Source: Aeromicrobium wangtongii (lineage in GTDB: Bacteria > Actinomycetota > Actinomycetes > Propionibacteriales > Nocardioidaceae). Taken from it: 64,000 bases of DNA. Positions 8,224 to 17,071 of this stretch are shown here, piece after piece. How positions within the stretch are numbered: the stretch's first letter is position 1; each line of letters starts with the position of its first letter. The stretch is from contig NZ_CP102173.1 of assembly GCF_024584515.1 (NCBI RefSeq), forward strand, positions 2,542,001 to 2,606,000, written 5' to 3'. The notes under the pieces were generated by a model, which did not search any database, was not told the origin of the DNA, and was given only the letters and a program-made list of their open reading frames with translations. The translations under genes were made by a program, and so were the position numbers.

Positions 8224-9069
8224 ATGACCGCCAACTTACGGTTCAAGGTTCATACCGAGCGACGTGAAGGCCTGACGCGCGACCTCCCGCCCGGCAACGA
8301 CGAATGGCGGTGGGTCGCCAACAGCGCGACCCTCATCGTCGGGGAGCAAGAGGCAGTGCTGGTCGACACTTTCGCGACGGTCGCGCAGAACGAACGCCTG
8401 ATCGAGTGGATCCGTGCCCACGACACCACCCTCTCGACTGTCTACCTCACGCACGGTCACGGCGACCACGCCTATGGGATCGGGCAGCTCCGTGCCGCTT
8501 TCCCCGGTGTGCGGGTGCTGGGCACGGCCGGCACGCTGGTGAAGCTCGAAGAGCAAGCTCGTCCGGAGTGGCGGGACGATTTCTGGGGGCGGCTGTTCCC
8601 GGGTCAAATACCCGAGGTGGAGTTCCCGGAGGTGATCGAGGGCGGGTTCACCCTGGAGGGGCACGATCTGTCCATCGTGGAGGCAGGGGACACGGACACC
8701 GAGGGAACCACGTCCCTGTGGGTGCCGGACGCTGGGCTGGTGGTGGCTGGCGATGTCGTTTACAACGCGACCTACCCGTACCTCGCGGAGACCACGGCAG
8801 AGTCGCGGCTGAATTGGGTGGCCGCGCTGGAGCGGCTCCGCGAGCTGGACCCGGCATGGGTGGTCAGCGGTCACAAGCAGCCGGATCGCCCGGACTCGCC
8901 GTCGGACATCGAGGCGACCATCCAGTACTTGAGAGATGTCGAGGAGACCGAGATCACGCCCGACGACCCGTTGGGCTTCTACGAGCGCATGCTCGCAAAG
9001 CAGCCCGGACGGACGAACATCGGTTCGCTGTGGGGTGCTGCGAAGGCGATCACAGCAGAGCGCTCCTGA
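8224..9069 (+). CDS. MBL-fold metallo-hydrolase
   Basis: A 281-residue metallo-beta-lactamase-fold protein. THGHGDH (76-82) gives the HxHxDH metal-binding motif; Asp177 in GDVVYN and His217 in SGHKQP are further ligand candidates. The position usually holding a third histidine reads EAGDTDTEG, so the metal site may be modified. AAAGGA precedes the start. It sits 27 bp behind the aldo/keto reductase and is probably co-transcribed. Homologues hydrolyse thioesters, lactones or other esters; no specific reaction can be given. Confidence 0.84.
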   Translation: MTANLRFKVHTERREGLTRDLPPGNDEWRWVANSATLIVGEQEAVLVDTFATVAQNERLIEWIRAHDTTLSTVYLTHGHGDHAYGIGQLRAAFPGVRVLGTAGTLVKLEEQARPEWRDDFWGRLFPGQIPEVEFPEVIEGGFTLEGHDLSIVEAGDTDTEGTTSLWVPDAGLVVAGDVVYNATYPYLAETTAESRLNWVAALERLRELDPAWVVSGHKQPDRPDSPSDIEATIQYLRDVEETEITPDDPLGFYERMLAKQPGRTNIGSLWGAAKAITAERS

Positions 9070-9132
9070 ACGCTCACGCGACGGACCCTGTGAGCGACAT
9101 TCTCATGGCGTGTGGGGGTCGAGGAGGCCGAG

Positions 9133-10302
9133 ATGGAGCCTGAGCGGCGGGAATCTCGCGATCCTACGGCCGGCATCGCGGCGCGTGCGACCCCGTTCGA
9201 GTTGCTCTTCGACCTGGTCTTCGTGTTCACGATCACGCAGGTGACGCACGTGGTCACGCATGAGCCTGACGCGGTCGGCATCTACCGGGCGGTCGTGCTG
9301 CTCGCTCTCGTCTACTGCATCTACGACGGCTACATCTGGCTGATGAACCAGGCGCCGCCCGCGGGCGCCGTGACCCGCGTCGTCCTCTTGGTGGCGATGG
9401 CAGGATTCCTGATCGTCGCGGTGGCGATCCCGACCGCGTTCGAGGATGGGCAGTGGACCTTCAGTATCACCCTCCTCGCCGTCATCCTGATCCACCACGT
9501 GCTGTTCGTTGTCGTCGGCTCCCCGGCCAATGCCGGCGGCATCCTGCGAACCGGACCGTTCAACCTGGTGGCTGCGATCATCTTGGTCGTCTCAGGACTG
9601 ATTGGGGAATCCGGGGCCGCCTGGTTGTTTCCGCTCGCTCTTGCCGTCATCCTGGCAAGCGTCCTCTCGAACCGTCGCGGTGGGTTCGACCTCCGCGCGT
9701 CGCACCTCATCGAGCGGCATGGACTGCTGATGATCATTGCGTTCGGCGAGTCGATCGTAACCGTCGGCGCCACCCTTACTACGCAGTCTCTGGACCTGTC
9801 GTCGCTCACGGCCGCCAGCCTCATCGTCGGCGTGGTCGGTGGGCTCTGGTGGACGTATTTCTTCACCGGTGACCTCGCTAGGACTGAACAGCGAGTGCAG
9901 GAGCGGGATGCCACCCGCCGGGGAACGCTCGCCATCACCGCGTTCTACGGCGACCACCTCGGCATGATGATCGGCCTCGTGCTCTTCGCCGCCGGCAGCG
10001 GCCTCTCGGTCGGCGAAGCAGACCACGGTCACAGCGTCGATGCAGGAACACTAGCGGGCATCGGGGTGGCGATCTTCTTCTTCAGCCAGGCCCTTTACCG
10101 AGTCGAGCTCCGTCTCGGCCATGCTGCCTCCCGCCTCGTCGGAGGCCTCGTCGCAGTGGCGATCGGAATCTGGAGCGTCCTCATTGACCCGCTCACCGAG
10201 CTCGCCCTCCTCTTGACCACTGTCGCCGGAGTGGTCGCGTGGGCGCCGCTCCTCAGCGCGCTCAGCAAGCGCCGAAGCAAAGCCCGCCAACCCACCTCGT
10301 AG
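9133..10302 (+). CDS. LtrA (low temperature requirement A) family membrane protein
   Basis: A 389-residue polytopic membrane protein. The N-terminal ATPFELLFDLVFVFTITQV is the LtrA family signature, and about ten hydrophobic segments follow, with charged residues at loops such as HLIERHGLLMIIAFGESIV. The biochemical role of the family is not known; the name comes from a Listeria low-temperature growth locus. The ATG is preferred to a GTG 21 bases upstream because GAGGAGG stands at the correct distance. It ends the plus-strand run that starts with the reductase. Confidence 0.82.
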   Translation: MEPERRESRDPTAGIAARATPFELLFDLVFVFTITQVTHVVTHEPDAVGIYRAVVLLALVYCIYDGYIWLMNQAPPAGAVTRVVLLVAMAGFLIVAVAIPTAFEDGQWTFSITLLAVILIHHVLFVVVGSPANAGGILRTGPFNLVAAIILVVSGLIGESGAAWLFPLALAVILASVLSNRRGGFDLRASHLIERHGLLMIIAFGESIVTVGATLTTQSLDLSSLTAASLIVGVVGGLWWTYFFTGDLARTEQRVQERDATRRGTLAITAFYGDHLGMMIGLVLFAAGSGLSVGEADHGHSVDAGTLAGIGVAIFFFSQALYRVELRLGHAASRLVGGLVAVAIGIWSVLIDPLTELALLLTTVAGVVAWAPLLSALSKRRSKARQPTS

Positions 10303-10520
10303 GGCGGCACTGGCCCGCACCATGAGCTCGGACGCTGCCTCCTTCAGGGCTTCGCTAGACATCGACAAACTCTGGCCTGCCGGCTCCCTCTTCCAGCCTG
10401 GCGTGAAGATCTATGCAAACTTCGACGTCCCGGACGGACCAGCCGTGCCGATGCAGGGCCAGAACCTCGTCCTCGACGCCGCCGCCGAAGGCCGTGAAGC
10501 GGCTTCGAGCCCAAAAGCAG

Positions 10521-10560
10521 AACAGGCTCTGATCAACGTTTCCGCTGATCAGAGCCTGTT
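10521..10560 (-). terminator. Rho-independent terminator of tRNA-Pro
   Basis: A perfect 15-bp inverted repeat (AACAGGCTCTGATCA and its complement) with a 10-base loop. Read on the minus strand, just after the tRNA, it is followed by CTGCTTTTGG. A short T run after the other arm may let it also stop plus-strand transcription from the LtrA-like gene. No gene was found in the 218 bp between LtrA and this hairpin. Confidence 0.82.
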
Positions 10561-10565
10561 TTCTG

Positions 10566-10639
10566 TCGGGCTGACAGGATTTGAACCTGCGACCCCCTGA
10601 CCCCCAGTCAGGTGCGCTACCAAGCTGCGCTACAGCCCG
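10566..10639 (-). tRNA. tRNA-Pro (anticodon GGG)
   Basis: Read on the minus strand, the 74 bases fold as a cloverleaf: acceptor stem CGGGCTG/CAGCCCG with discriminator A, D arm GCGC..GCGC, anticodon stem CCTGA/TCAGG with loop CTGGGGG, and T arm GCAGG-TTCAAAT-CCTGT. The loop centre GGG decodes CCC proline codons. CCA is not encoded. A TAAAGT about 15 bases upstream (10655-10660) is a possible -10 box. Confidence 0.95.
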
Positions 10640-10701
10640 TCGTACCGAAGAGGAACTTTACCGCAACCCTCCACCGCCCCTGACATCGCCCATGCCGGAC
10701 G

Positions 10702-11448
10702 TCACGGACGGATCGTGTTCGGGTCGAAGCCGAACGGGAACTCCAGGCGGTGGGCGGCCATCGTCGCGGTGTCGGTGAGCACGTCGACCGTGGTTCCGTC
10801 GGCGGCGATGCGCCCGCCCGACAGGATCACCGACCGCTCGCACAGCTCCAGGGCGTACGGCAGGTCGTGCGTCACCATCAGCACGGTGACGTCCAGCGAG
10901 CGCACGATGTCGGCCAGCTCCCGGCGTGAGGCGGGGTCCAGATTGGACGACGGCTCGTCGAGCACCAGGATCTCCGGCTCCATGGCCAGCACGGTCGCCA
11001 CCGCCACCCGCCGCCGCTGACCGTAGCTGAGGTGGTGCGGCGGCCGGTCGGCCAGGTCGTTCATGCCGACCTGGGTGAGAGCGCGATGTACCCGCGCCTC
11101 GAGCTCGGCGCCCCGCAGACCGAGGTTGGCCGGCCCGAAGGCGACGTCGTCACGCACGCACGGCATGAACAGCTGGTCGTCGGGGTCCTGGAACACGATC
11201 CCGACGCGGCGGCGCACCTCAGCCAGGTTCGCCTTCTCGACCGGCAGGCCCGAGACCGAGACGCTGCCTGACGAGGGCTGGAGGATCCCGTTGAGGTGCA
11301 GCACGAGCGTGGTCTTGCCCGCCCCGTTGGGTCCCAGCAGCGCCACCCGCTCCCCCACGTGCACGTGCAGGTCGACACCGCTCAGCGCCCGGTACCCGCC
11401 GGGATACACGTAGTGCAGGTCGCGGACGTCCAGGACCGGCGTGCTCAC
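10702..11448 (-). CDS. cbiO: Energy-coupling factor (cobalt/nickel) transporter ATP-binding protein CbiO
   Basis: A 248-residue ABC ATPase with Walker A GPNGAGKT (39-46), Q-loop around Gln87, signature LSYGQ (140-144), Walker B LVLDEP (161-166) and switch His194. It powers uptake with CbiQ and the CbiM substrate-binding unit. The GTG start overlaps the cbiQ stop by 4 bases (GTGA). A much longer upstream frame is a shadow. Last gene of the four-gene metal transport operon. Confidence 0.92.
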   Translation of the reverse strand: MSTPVLDVRDLHYVYPGGYRALSGVDLHVHVGERVALLGPNGAGKTTLVLHLNGILQPSSGSVSVSGLPVEKANLAEVRRRVGIVFQDPDDQLFMPCVRDDVAFGPANLGLRGAELEARVHRALTQVGMNDLADRPPHHLSYGQRRRVAVATVLAMEPEILVLDEPSSNLDPASRRELADIVRSLDVTVLMVTHDLPYALELCERSVILSGGRIAADGTTVDVLTDTATMAAHRLEFPFGFDPNTIRP

Positions 11449-12110
11449 GGCAGACGCCCGGTGTACCCGCGCGACAGCATCGCCAAGTGGACGCGCTCGC
11501 CGCGCTCGAACGAGCGGATGAACAGGGCACCGGCCGACTTGCCCAGCACCGGCCAGTGCCGAGGATCGCGAGCGACGAATCCACGCGATGTGAGCGCCAC
11601 GTGCTGGCGCCGCAGATCGTCCCCCACGACGTCGAGGTAGCGGATCATGAAGCCCATGATCTGCACCATCAGATCGGGCAGGTGCAGCCGCGACAGCCCA
11701 CGGACCAGGTCCTGCGGCTCGGTGGTGGCAGCGAGGGTGAGGCCGGCGATCACGCCCAGGGTGGCCTTGACGAGCAGCGTCCACCCGGCGATCAGGCCGG
11801 ACTGGCTCACCATGAGGCCCAGCACCTCGATCCGCGGCCCTGTCGCCACGAACGGCATCAGCACGGCGAAGACCACGAACGGCGTCTCGATCAGCATCCG
11901 CGGCAACAGGTGCGAGGCGGGCACCTGCGAGATCACCACGACCACCACCAGGGCCAGAAAGTAGACCCCGAAGGCGGCGTACCAGTCGCCCGGCGTGGCG
12001 ACCACGACGAGCATGAAGCCGAGCAGGGCGAGGACCTTGACGTGGGCGCCCAGGCGGTGCACCACCGAGTGCCCGTGGTGCGTCAGCTTGTGCGAGTGGC
12101 CGGCCCCCAC
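11445..12110 (-). CDS. cbiQ: Energy-coupling factor transporter transmembrane protein CbiQ
   Basis: A protein of about 221 residues starting (M)GAGHSHKLTHHGHSVVHRL and containing several membrane segments plus the helices that couple to the ATPase. It transmits ATP hydrolysis by CbiO to the substrate-binding unit CbiM. The GTG at 12110 is preferred since known CbiQ proteins begin near this point and it avoids overlap with the upstream gene; ATG at 12146 would add 12 residues and overlap that gene by 32 bp. No start has a strong ribosome binding site. Confidence 0.85.
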   Translation of the reverse strand: MGAGHSHKLTHHGHSVVHRLGAHVKVLALLGFMLVVVATPGDWYAAFGVYFLALVVVVVISQVPASHLLPRMLIETPFVVFAVLMPFVATGPRIEVLGLMVSQSGLIAGWTLLVKATLGVIAGLTLAATTEPQDLVRGLSRLHLPDLMVQIMGFMIRYLDVVGDDLRRQHVALTSRGFVARDPRHWPVLGKSAGALFIRSFERGERVHLAMLSRGYTGRLP

Positions 12111-12114
12111 GAGC

Positions 12115-12462
12115 TCAGCTGCGCTCTGCGTCGGCCGCTGAGGCATCGGCGCCCGAGCGGCGGCGCACCAGCAGCGTGACACCCCCGGCGATCACCAGTG
12201 TGGCCGTCACACCGATCACCCCGGCCAGGCCGCCGGACAATCGGTCGTTGTGCACGCCCTTGACCGAGTAGCCGGCCAGCGGCCCGTCGGACGTCGCATG
12301 CGGACGGGCGGTGTCGCCGAAGCCGGTCGTCGCTGCCACGTGCTCCAACCCATCGGGGTTCGACGATGCGTAGAAGCTCACCACACCGGCGATCAGGAAG
12401 GACACTGCGCCGAGCACCAGCAGCACCCGGCGCGTGGTCCTGCGCTGCGGGACGCCGGTCAT
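12115..12462 (-). CDS. PDGLE-domain small membrane protein (CbiN-like role)
   Basis: A 115-residue protein with two membrane helices (about 13-31 and 77-100) and the name-giving SNPDGLE motif (36-40 for PDGLE) in the extracytoplasmic part. In many Co/Ni ECF transporters a PDGLE protein replaces CbiN, or is fused to CbiM, and helps metal loading. Its start overlaps the cbiM stop by 4 bases, which places it firmly in the operon. The C-terminal RRRSGADASAADAERS tail is unremarkable. Confidence 0.85.
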   Translation of the reverse strand: MTGVPQRRTTRRVLLVLGAVSFLIAGVVSFYASSNPDGLEHVAATTGFGDTARPHATSDGPLAGYSVKGVHNDRLSGGLAGVIGVTATLVIAGGVTLLVRRRSGADASAADAERS

Positions 12463-13151
12463 GCCGCACCTCCCTCCGGCCGTGGCCGCAGCGCTGCCCG
12501 CGCGACGACCGGCCGAGCGGCGTAGACCAGGTCCGGGCGGCTCACGGTCACCGCGCTGACCACGAGGCCGGTGATGACCGCCTCCCCCACCCCGATGGCG
12601 GTGTGCCAGGTCACCATGGCGGTGAGCACCGACCCGATGGGGATGTCGGCGACGCCTCCGATCGCGAACAGCCCGGTGAACGCCGCGGCCGCCACCGGCA
12701 CGGACACCAGCGCGCCCGCTGCGGCGGCGATCGGGATCGACGAGATGCGCTTGGGCAGCACCGCACGAACCAGGACCAGGACCAGCCAACCGACCCCGAC
12801 CCCCACGACTGCCATGAGCGTGATGTTGGTGCCGAGGGCGGTCAACCCGCCGTCGGCGAACAGCAGCGCCTGCACGAGCAGCACCACGGACACCACCAGC
12901 ACGGCCGTCCACGGCCCGACCAGCGCCGCGGCCAGCGCACCGCCCAGCAGGTGCCCGCTCGTGCCCGCCCCCACCGGGAAGTTCACCATCTGGGTGGCGA
13001 AGACGAAGGCCGCGACCAGCCCCGCGAGCGGAGCGGTGCGATCGTCCAGCTCGCGCCGAGATCCGCGCAGCGCCAGCCCGACGGCGGTCACGGCCACCGC
13101 GCCGGTCGCCACCGAGGTGGGTGCGTCCAAAAATCCGTCGGGCACGTGCAT
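12459..13151 (-). CDS. cbiM: Energy-coupling factor transporter S component CbiM (cobalt or nickel)
   Basis: A 230-residue membrane protein beginning MHVPDGFL, the CbiM signature in which the free N-terminus and His2 bind the metal ion. ATQMVNFPVGAGTSGHLLGG and WHTAIGVGEA are further conserved parts. First gene of the cbiM-PDGLE-cbiQ-cbiO operon. AGGAGA lies 5 bases before the start. The 135 bp upstream, to the end of der, hold the likely promoter; no convincing cobalamin riboswitch was found there, so cobalt and nickel cannot be separated. Confidence 0.92.
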   Translation of the reverse strand: MHVPDGFLDAPTSVATGAVAVTAVGLALRGSRRELDDRTAPLAGLVAAFVFATQMVNFPVGAGTSGHLLGGALAAALVGPWTAVLVVSVVLLVQALLFADGGLTALGTNITLMAVVGVGVGWLVLVLVRAVLPKRISSIPIAAAAGALVSVPVAAAAFTGLFAIGGVADIPIGSVLTAMVTWHTAIGVGEAVITGLVVSAVTVSRPDLVYAARPVVARAALRPRPEGGAA

Positions 13152-13286
13152 GTGCGTCTCCTGATTCGCGGGCGAGGGACGCGTGCTCCCCCAGTCAGTC
13201 CTTCCCGCTGAACCTATGCACGGAGCCGGGGGCCCGACAGGGACGAAAGCCCTCCCGAGCCCGCGGCGGCCCGACCGACAGCAGGG

Positions 13287-14612
13287 TCAGCGACGCTCGC
13301 GCTTCTTGCGCGGACGCTGCTGCAGGTGGATCGGCGAGCCGACGAAGCCGAACTCCTCGCGCAGACGACGCTCGATGAAGCGCATGTACGACGCCTCGAG
13401 CTTGCCCGACGTGAACAGGACGAAGGTCGGCGGCGCGGTGGACGCCTGGGTGCCGAACATGATCTTGGACTGCTTGCCGCCACGCACCGGGTGCGGGTGC
13501 TCGGCCACCAGACGACCCAGGAAGGCGTTCAGCATGCCGGTGGGCACGCGGGTCTCCCAGCCCTCCAGGGCGGAGTCCAGGGCCCGCACGAGGCGATCGA
13601 CGTGCCAGCCGGTCAGCGCGGTCAGGTTGATGCGCGGCGCCCACGGCACCTGGACGAGCTCGCGCTCGATCTCGCGCTCCAGGTAGTAGCGGCGCTCCTC
13701 GTCGACCTTGTCCCACTTGTTGAACGCGATGATCAACGCACGGCCTGCCTCGGCGACCGAGGTGACGATGCGGACGTCCTGCTCGGTCAACGGCATGCTC
13801 GCGTCGATGATGACCACGGCGACCTCGGCACGGTCGATCGCCGAGCTGGTGCGCAGGCTGGCGTAGTACTCGTGACCGGACGCATCGCGCACGCGGCGGC
13901 GGATGCCGGCGGTGTCGATGAAGTTCCAGGTGCGCCCGCCGAGCTGGACGATCTCGTCGACCGGGTCGACCGTCGTGCCGGAGGCGTCGTCGACGACGAC
14001 CCGCTCCTCGCCGGCGAGGCGGTTGAGCAGGCTGGACTTGCCGACGTTCGGCTTGCCGACGATCGCGACGCGGCGCGGGCCCTGCGGGGCGTCGAAGTCC
14101 TCCGGCGGCGGGTCGGGCAGCGCGTCGATGACCGCGTCGAGCATGTCACCGCTCCCCCGGCCGTGCAGCGCCGAGACGGGGAACGGCTCGCCGAGCCCGA
14201 GGTTCCACAGGCCCGCGGCCTCGACCTCGGTGCGCTGGTCGTCGACCTTGTTGGCGGCCAGCACGACGGGCTTCTTGGCCGCGCGCAGCAGCCGGACGAC
14301 CTTCTCGTCGACGTCGGTGATGCCGACCGTGGCGTCGACGACGAACAGCACGGCGTCGGCGACCTGGATCGCGATCTCGGCCTGCGCGGCGATGCGCTCG
14401 GCGAGCCCGCGGGCGTCCGGGTCCCAGCCGCCGGTGTCGACGACGGTGAACGCGCGGCCGTTCCAGACCGCGTCATACGAGACCCGGTCACGGGTCACGC
14501 CGGGGACGTCCTCGACGACGGCTTCGCGCCGACCGATGATGCGATTGACCAAGGTCGACTTGCCGACGTTGGGACGCCCGATCACAGCGAGAACGGGGAC
14601 AACGTCAGACAT
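13287..14612 (-). CDS. der: Ribosome biogenesis GTPase Der (EngA)
   Basis: A 441-residue protein with two tandem GTPase domains: P-loops GRPNVGKST (12-20) and GKPNVGKSS (186-194), NKVD (121-124) and NKWD as guanine-specificity motifs, and a C-terminal KH-like domain (from about 355). Der acts in maturation of the 50S subunit. Its start overlaps the acyltransferase gene by 8 bases. The very basic tail PRKKRERR is typical. It is the last gene of the long core block. Confidence 0.96.
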   Translation of the reverse strand: MSDVVPVLAVIGRPNVGKSTLVNRIIGRREAVVEDVPGVTRDRVSYDAVWNGRAFTVVDTGGWDPDARGLAERIAAQAEIAIQVADAVLFVVDATVGITDVDEKVVRLLRAAKKPVVLAANKVDDQRTEVEAAGLWNLGLGEPFPVSALHGRGSGDMLDAVIDALPDPPPEDFDAPQGPRRVAIVGKPNVGKSSLLNRLAGEERVVVDDASGTTVDPVDEIVQLGGRTWNFIDTAGIRRRVRDASGHEYYASLRTSSAIDRAEVAVVIIDASMPLTEQDVRIVTSVAEAGRALIIAFNKWDKVDEERRYYLEREIERELVQVPWAPRINLTALTGWHVDRLVRALDSALEGWETRVPTGMLNAFLGRLVAEHPHPVRGGKQSKIMFGTQASTAPPTFVLFTSGKLEASYMRFIERRLREEFGFVGSPIHLQQRPRKKRERR

Positions 14613-15318
14613 CAGGGGATCCTGTCGGAAGGGGGCCGGGCAGATCGCGCTTCAGCGCGTCCTTGGCCTGGGACACATGGGCACGCAGATGATCATGGAT
14701 CTGATCGCCTGCGTCCTCCAGCATCCCACGATCTCGTGGCCAAGCCCGCATCGGGAACTGGATCGGGTCTCCGTAGACGATGTCCAGGCGGGTTCCACGG
14801 GCCGGCTTGGCCTGCGGACCCTCCCCGCGCTGCCGTGTCCCGAAGATCGCCACGGGCACGACCGGGGCCCCCGTCACCAGCGCCAGGTAGGTCACGCCGT
14901 TCTTGAACTGCTTGAACTCGCCGTCGCCGCGCCGGCTCTCGGGATAGATCAGGACGCACTGCCCGGCGCGCAGCGACCGGACGGCCTCACGCACGGCACC
15001 GGTGTCGTTGCGACCCCGGGAGACCTTGATCTGGGCGACCAGGCGCAGGAGCCAACCGGTGCGACCGGCGAACTCCTCCTCCTTGACCATCGCGTGCACA
15101 GGACGCGGCCCTGTCGCCACCAGCAGCGGCCCGTCCAGCCAGCCGATGTGGTTGCTGGCCAGGATGACCGGCCCGGACGCGGGCACCTTGCTCTGGCCGC
15201 GCTCGTGGATCTCCCACCGGCGGTGGAAGTACCCCCGGGCCCGGTTGCGCACGAAGCGCAGCGCACCCTCGGGCAGGCCGCGCTCGACCGGCGCCGACTG
15301 TTCGGCCGTGACGCTCAT
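14605..15318 (-). CDS. 1-acyl-sn-glycerol-3-phosphate acyltransferase (PlsC family)
   Basis: A 237-residue membrane-associated acyltransferase. NHIGWLD (56-62) supplies the HX4D catalytic pair His57/Asp62; YPESRRGDG (124-132) stands where FPEGTRS is usual, a common actinobacterial variant. It likely transfers an acyl chain to lysophosphatidate or a related lipid. Overlaps cmk (4 bp) and der (8 bp), as in other actinobacteria where cmk, plsC and der are neighbours. Confidence 0.88.
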   Translation of the reverse strand: MSVTAEQSAPVERGLPEGALRFVRNRARGYFHRRWEIHERGQSKVPASGPVILASNHIGWLDGPLLVATGPRPVHAMVKEEEFAGRTGWLLRLVAQIKVSRGRNDTGAVREAVRSLRAGQCVLIYPESRRGDGEFKQFKNGVTYLALVTGAPVVPVAIFGTRQRGEGPQAKPARGTRLDIVYGDPIQFPMRAWPRDRGMLEDAGDQIHDHLRAHVSQAKDALKRDLPGPLPTGSPDV

Positions 15319-15977
15319 GACCGCTCCCCCACGAGCCCGACGATCGTCTCGATGACCTCGTCCAGCGTCAGGTGCGTGCCGTCCACGACGATCGCCCCGT
15401 CGGCCTTCTTCAACGGCGAGGCGGTGCGGGTGGAGTCGATCTGGTCGCGGGCCGCCAGCGCCGCTTCCGTCGCCGCGGCGTCGGTGGAGCCGTTCTCCGC
15501 GGCCCGCCTGGCCGCGCGGGCCGCCGGGTCCGCCACCAGGTAGATCTTGACCTGGGCGTCCGGCGCGACCACCGAGCCGATGTCACGTCCCTCGACCACG
15601 ATGCCGTCACTGTCGGCGATCGCCGCGCGCTGCAGATCGACCAGCAGCTCGCGGACGTGCGGCACCGCCGCGACCAGGCTCACCGAGCCGGTGACCTCGT
15701 CGCTGCGGATCGGTGCGGCGACGTCCGTGCCGTCGACGTGGATCGTGGGAGCCAGCGGATCGGTCCCCGACGACAGGGTCACCCGTTCGGCCGCCGCGGC
15801 CACCGCGGCGGGATCGCTGAGGTCGACACCGGCGCGCAGCAGCGCCCAGGTCATCGCGCGGTACATCGCGCCGGTGTCGAGATAGGCCAGCTTCAAGCGG
15901 TCGGCGACGCCGCGCGACGTGCTCGACTTGCCCGAACCGGACGGTCCGTCGATCGCCACGACGAGGGGGGAGGTCAC
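15315..15977 (-). CDS. cmk: Cytidylate kinase (CMP/dCMP kinase)
   Basis: A 220-residue P-loop kinase: GPSGSGKSS (11-19) binds ATP, DTGAMYRAMT (35-44) is the CMP-binding signature, and EGRDIGSVV follows the NMP-binding insert. It phosphorylates CMP and dCMP. Starts 17 bp downstream of tyrA and ends in a 4-bp overlap with the acyltransferase gene. Fits pyrG in the same block, both serving cytidine nucleotide supply. Confidence 0.95.
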   Translation of the reverse strand: MTSPLVVAIDGPSGSGKSSTSRGVADRLKLAYLDTGAMYRAMTWALLRAGVDLSDPAAVAAAAERVTLSSGTDPLAPTIHVDGTDVAAPIRSDEVTGSVSLVAAVPHVRELLVDLQRAAIADSDGIVVEGRDIGSVVAPDAQVKIYLVADPAARAARRAAENGSTDAAATEAALAARDQIDSTRTASPLKKADGAIVVDGTHLTLDEVIETIVGLVGERS

Positions 15978-15994
15978 AGGTATTTCGACTCCTT

Positions 15995-17071
15995 CTAGCG
16001 GTACGCGGTCCAGCCGCGTGAGGTCAGGGCTTCCACCAACGAGTCGCCGACGCCGACGGCGACCGAGATCTCGGCCAGGCCGACAGGCCGCCCGAGGTCG
16101 TGGTCGAGGCGGAGGTCCTCGATGTTCACACCAGATTCTCCCGTATCGGCCATGAGCCGCGACAGCTCGCCGGGACGATCGGCCACCTGGACGTGGACCA
16201 CGTCGACGCTGGCGGCCTGGGAGCCGTGCTTGCCCGGGATCAGGGCGCTGCCGCGGCGGCCGGACTCCAGCACCCGTTGCAGCTCGTCGGCGTCACCGTC
16301 CAGCGCGCCGATGACCCGGTCGAGGTCGTCGCGGACGCGCTCCAGGACGGCTTTGACGTCGCTGGCGTTCGTGCCCAGGATGTCCATCCACAGGGCGCTG
16401 TCGCTCGCGGCGATCCGGGTCGTGTCGCGCAGCCCCGCGCCGGACAGGGCCAGGTGATTGCCCTCGGCGTCGTTGAGCCGTGCCGCGGTCAGCGAGGACA
16501 TCACCTGCGGAACGTGCGAGACCAGTGCCACGGCGCGGTCGTGGTCGGCGGCGTCCATGATGATCGGCACCGCCCCGACGTGCAGCGCCAAGTCGACCAC
16601 GGCGTCCAGGGCGTCCGGACGGGTCGAGGGGCCGGGCGTCACGGCCCACGGACGTCCCTCGAACAGCTGGGCGGACGCGGCCATCGGCCCGGAGCGCTCG
16701 CTGCCGGCCATGGGGTGGCCGCCCGCGAAGCGATCGGCGCCAGGGCTCTGGTCGACCCGGCGCTGCAGGCTGGACTTGACGCTCGTGACGTCGGTGACGA
16801 CCGCCTCGGACCACCGGGCCAGCGCATCGGCGACGACATCGGCGACCGCGGCCGGCGGCACCGCGACGACGACGAGCTGCGGCTGCTCGTCGTCGGAGGC
16901 CGGACGACCCGCCCCGCGGGACACGGCCATCTCGACATTGCCCGGCAGCGCGTCGACCAGGGCGACGTCGACCTGGTGATCGCGCAGCGCGAGGCCCACC
17001 GATGTGCCGATCAGCCCGCAGCCGATCACCAGGACGGCCCCGTCGAGGGCTCCGGGTGCCACTGCCGTCAT
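15995..17071 (-). CDS. tyrA: Prephenate dehydrogenase
   Basis: A 358-residue NAD(P)-dependent enzyme of tyrosine biosynthesis. The dinucleotide fold starts VLVIGCGLIGTS (13-24), HPMAGSERSG marks the substrate site, and the last about 70 residues (HVQVADRPGELSRLMADTGE) form an ACT domain for feedback control by an amino acid. The ATG start overlaps the rluB stop by 4 bases; a longer frame upstream is the shadow of rluB. Confidence 0.92.
   Translation of the reverse strand: MTAVAPGALDGAVLVIGCGLIGTSVGLALRDHQVDVALVDALPGNVEMAVSRGAGRPASDDEQPQLVVVAVPPAAVADVVADALARWSEAVVTDVTSVKSSLQRRVDQSPGADRFAGGHPMAGSERSGPMAASAQLFEGRPWAVTPGPSTRPDALDAVVDLALHVGAVPIIMDAADHDRAVALVSHVPQVMSSLTAARLNDAEGNHLALSGAGLRDTTRIAASDSALWMDILGTNASDVKAVLERVRDDLDRVIGALDGDADELQRVLESGRRGSALIPGKHGSQAASVDVVHVQVADRPGELSRLMADTGESGVNIEDLRLDHDLGRPVGLAEISVAVGVGDSLVEALTSRGWTAYR

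Noticed and set aside
10322..10600. Open reading frame of 92 codons ending in SVGLTGFEPATP
   Set aside because: It runs through the terminator hairpin and into the antisense of tRNA-Pro; the GLTGFEPAT ending is the well-known artefact of reading a tRNA backwards.
13130..13290. Possible cobalamin riboswitch before cbiM
   Set aside because: Only short matches (CCCGCGA, CAGGAGAC) without the ordered stems and spacing of the aptamer; the second is explained as the ribosome binding site.
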